Shown here piece by piece: positions 62,338 to 64,000 of a stretch of DNA of 64,000 nucleotides. The position numbers were made by a program, and so were the translations under genes. Position 1 is the first letter of the stretch, and every line of letters begins with the position of its first letter. The notes beneath the pieces are model-generated. The model made no database searches. It worked only from the letters and a program-made list of their open reading frames with translations, and was not told the origin of the DNA. The stretch is taken from positions 1 through 64,000 of the forward strand of contig BNBP01000021.1 of assembly GCA_014656015.1 (NCBI GenBank). Reading direction: 5' to 3'. The DNA comes from Streptomyces griseoaurantiacus (GTDB lineage Bacteria; Actinomycetota; Actinomycetes; Streptomycetales; Streptomycetaceae).

Positions 62338-63864
62338 CTAGCGTGTGACCGCCTTGAGCGCGTTCACGGTGCCCCAGCCGTAGAAGCCGTTGCGGTTCTT
62401 CGAGCCCTGGCACACCGCGTCGACCTTGCCGTCCGAGTCGATGTCGTACGGCTTGGTGCACGGAGTGGCGTCGGCCTCGGCGTAGAGGAGCGCCTTCACC
62501 AGCGCGGCGGGGGCGTGCGGGTGGGTCGACTTGATGAGCGCGGCCACACCGGCGACGTGCGGGCTCGCCATCGACGTACCCGCCATGTAGCCCCACGAGC
62601 CGCCCGGCAGCGGGCCGAGGATGAGACCGCTGTTCGCGGGCGGGGCCGGGGCCTGGTAGGCCGTCGAGTCACCGCCGGGCGCGGCGACGTCGATCTGGCC
62701 GAGGCCGTAGTTCGAGAACGAGGACTTGATGCCCTTGGCGCCCGTGGAGGCGACGGTGACGACACCCGGCAACTGGGTCGGGATGTCGAAGCACTTGGAG
62801 GTGTCGACCACCCGGTCGCCCGGGGTGGTGTCGTTGGGGGAGGAGGGGTCGGTGATCTCGTCCGCGGCCAGGTCGTAGTTCTCGTTGCCCGCGGCGGCGA
62901 CGTTGACCGTGCCCTTCTTCTCCGCGTACCGGGTGGCCCGGGTCAGCGCGGTGACGAGCGCCTTCTGGTCCGGGTCGTCGGTGCAGTTGAAGTACCAGGG
63001 GTCGGTGTAATAGCTGTTGTTGGTGACGTCCACGCCGTGCTCGGCGGCCCACATGAAGCCGCACACCACGGCCTCGGTGTAGAAGAAGCCCTCCGTCGTG
63101 GAGACCTTGATCCCGGCCACCTTGACGCCCGGAGCGACACCGGTGATGCCGACGCCGTTCTTGGCGCCCGCGATCTCGCCCGCCACGTGCGTGCCGTGCG
63201 GGCTCTCCTCGGCGGAGGGCCGCCAGGCGCCGTCGGCCGTGTTCGCCTTGCCGGACACGCAGTTGACGGAGGCCTTGCGGTTGAAGTTGGGCGCGATGTC
63301 CGGGTGGGTGTCGTCGACGCCGGTGTCGATGACGGCGACGGTCACCTTGCTGCTGCCCAGCGTCTTCTGGTGCGCCTTGTCCGCCTTGATGGCGGGCAGG
63401 TCCCACTGCAGGGGCTCCAGCGGGTCCTGGCCGGCGGCGGCCTTCGCGCCCGCCACCTCCTGCGCCGTGAGCGCCTTCGGGGTGCCGACGTCGGTGGTCG
63501 ACTGGGCGGGCAGCGGGGCGGTACGGGTCGCGCCCGCGGACTGGACGCCGGGTATCCGGCGCACGGTTCTCGCGAAGTCGGCGTTCGAGGAGTGGACGAC
63601 GAGGACGCCGATCTTGTCGTACGAGGTGACGACCGTGCCGCCGGCCTTGGCGATGGCCCGCTTCAGGTGCGCCGAAGCACCGTGCCCCGGGGCGGTGTTG
63701 ACGACGTAGCTGAGCGGGGTGCCGTCGGTCGTGGCGGCCTTCGGCGCTCCCTCGGCGGCGAAGGCGCCGGTGTTCGGCAGGAAGGCGAGGGCGGACGCCA
63801 TGGCCATTCCGAGCGGCAGGGCTATGACACGGTGCGAGCGCGTGCGCGGACGCAGACGAGGCAT
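62338..63864 (-). CDS. Secreted subtilisin-like serine protease (S8)
   Basis: 508 aa. Signal peptide residues ~1-38 (ends GAFAAEG). An inhibitor/propeptide-like region (40-120, SYVVNTAPGHGASAHLKRAI) precedes the catalytic domain with Asp180 (VIDTGVD), His223 (SPHGTHVAG) and Ser431 (AGTSMASPHVAG). Oxyanion Asn is in the AAAGNENY motif. No C-terminal P domain or sorting signal, so it is probably released. ATG at 63864 has GGAGA upstream. Confidence 0.94.
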   Translation of the reverse strand: MPRLRPRTRSHRVIALPLGMAMASALAFLPNTGAFAAEGAPKAATTDGTPLSYVVNTAPGHGASAHLKRAIAKAGGTVVTSYDKIGVLVVHSSNADFARTVRRIPGVQSAGATRTAPLPAQSTTDVGTPKALTAQEVAGAKAAAGQDPLEPLQWDLPAIKADKAHQKTLGSSKVTVAVIDTGVDDTHPDIAPNFNRKASVNCVSGKANTADGAWRPSAEESPHGTHVAGEIAGAKNGVGITGVAPGVKVAGIKVSTTEGFFYTEAVVCGFMWAAEHGVDVTNNSYYTDPWYFNCTDDPDQKALVTALTRATRYAEKKGTVNVAAAGNENYDLAADEITDPSSPNDTTPGDRVVDTSKCFDIPTQLPGVVTVASTGAKGIKSSFSNYGLGQIDVAAPGGDSTAYQAPAPPANSGLILGPLPGGSWGYMAGTSMASPHVAGVAALIKSTHPHAPAALVKALLYAEADATPCTKPYDIDSDGKVDAVCQGSKNRNGFYGWGTVNALKAVTR

Positions 63865-63948
63865 GGGATCTCCACATCATCCGTAAGCGTGAAGGCGCCG
63901 GGACGCGGGTGACGCCCCGGGCAGGTACATGACGGGTGGTGCAGGGTG

Positions 63949-63978
63949 ACGCTATCCCGCGTCCTCGCTGGTCAGCAA
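63949..63978 (-). promoter_or_regulatory. Putative promoter of the S8 protease gene
   Basis: On the minus strand TTGCTG (63973-63978) and TAGCGT (63949-63954) with an 18-bp spacer, 85 bp upstream of the start codon. Moderately good match. Confidence 0.35.
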
Positions 63979-64000
63979 TGAGTTCGCAAAATCGCCCGGA

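Noticed and set aside
61144-63912. 922-aa plus-strand open frame opposite the CoA transferase and protease genes
   Set aside because: No motifs, runs through two unrelated minus-strand genes and their gap; a GC-skew artefact.

Overview
The window is high-GC, densely coded chromosomal DNA of a Streptomyces-type actinomycete. Third codon positions are strongly G/C, GTG starts are frequent, 4-bp ATGA/GTGA gene overlaps are common, and the gene content includes ectABCD, a LAETG-anchored protein, the small nucleoid protein Gbn, a PHO-box-controlled Pit transporter and a large cob cluster. From memory the order from about 16 kb to 55 kb resembles S. coelicolor SCO1839-SCO1867 read in reverse. That is recall, not a search. 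There are no rRNA or tRNA genes, prophage, CRISPR arrays or complete insertion sequences.

Layout. 0-0.7 kb: 5' part of a TerD-domain gene. 0.9-6.0 kb: a minus-strand polyol/sugar uptake operon (DeoR regulator, binding lipoprotein, two permeases, zinc dehydrogenase) with no ATPase of its own. 6.38-6.55 kb: a 180-bp MITE-like palindromic element abutting a uronate-dehydrogenase-like gene. 7.7-16.2 kb: single genes, including an unknown glycosidase-like protein, a HAD acid phosphatase, an IclR regulator divergent from a ketoglutarate-semialdehyde-type dehydrogenase, a DsbA/FrnE protein, a class V aminotransferase and an HTH regulator. 16.4-19.8 kb: ectABCD (ectoine and hydroxyectoine). 20.2-26.6 kb: an aminotransferase, a polar amino acid ABC importer, an amidohydrolase and a sortase-anchored surface protein.

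26.6-45.3 kb is a nearly complete corrin-ring and side-chain cobalamin cluster on the minus strand (cobD, cobQ, cobN, a ChlI/D fusion, cobO, cobB, cobI, then cobM, cobL, a cbiG-cobJ fusion, cobH, cbiX, cobC). It is headed by a cobalamin riboswitch and interrupted by an oppositely oriented ZIP metal transporter gene. The genes overlap by a few bases, so translation is probably coupled. 45.4-47.1 kb: a Pit phosphate transporter with a PHO box and a small membrane protein. 47.1-52.2 kb: GH25 lysozyme, class II aldolase, alpha/beta hydrolase, an unknown 482-aa protein and a VOC protein. 52.4-54.8 kb: an ABC-F ATPase preceded by a 7-codon upstream ORF, then gbn with a cluster of GATC sites ahead of it. 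54.9-63.9 kb: enoyl-CoA hydratase, an atypical SDR, GH15 hydrolase, SURF1, a zinc-ribbon protein, a DEDDh exonuclease with BRCT domain, a CaiB-type CoA transferase and a secreted subtilisin.

Most of the window is conserved core chromosome. The points most worth a second look are the MITE-like element, the palindrome inserted in frame in cobQ, the GATC array in front of the GATC-binding protein gene, the upstream peptide ORF of the ABC-F gene, the low-GC stretch with Cys-rich micro-ORFs upstream of ectA, and the mixture of early and late cobalt-insertion enzymes in one cob cluster.
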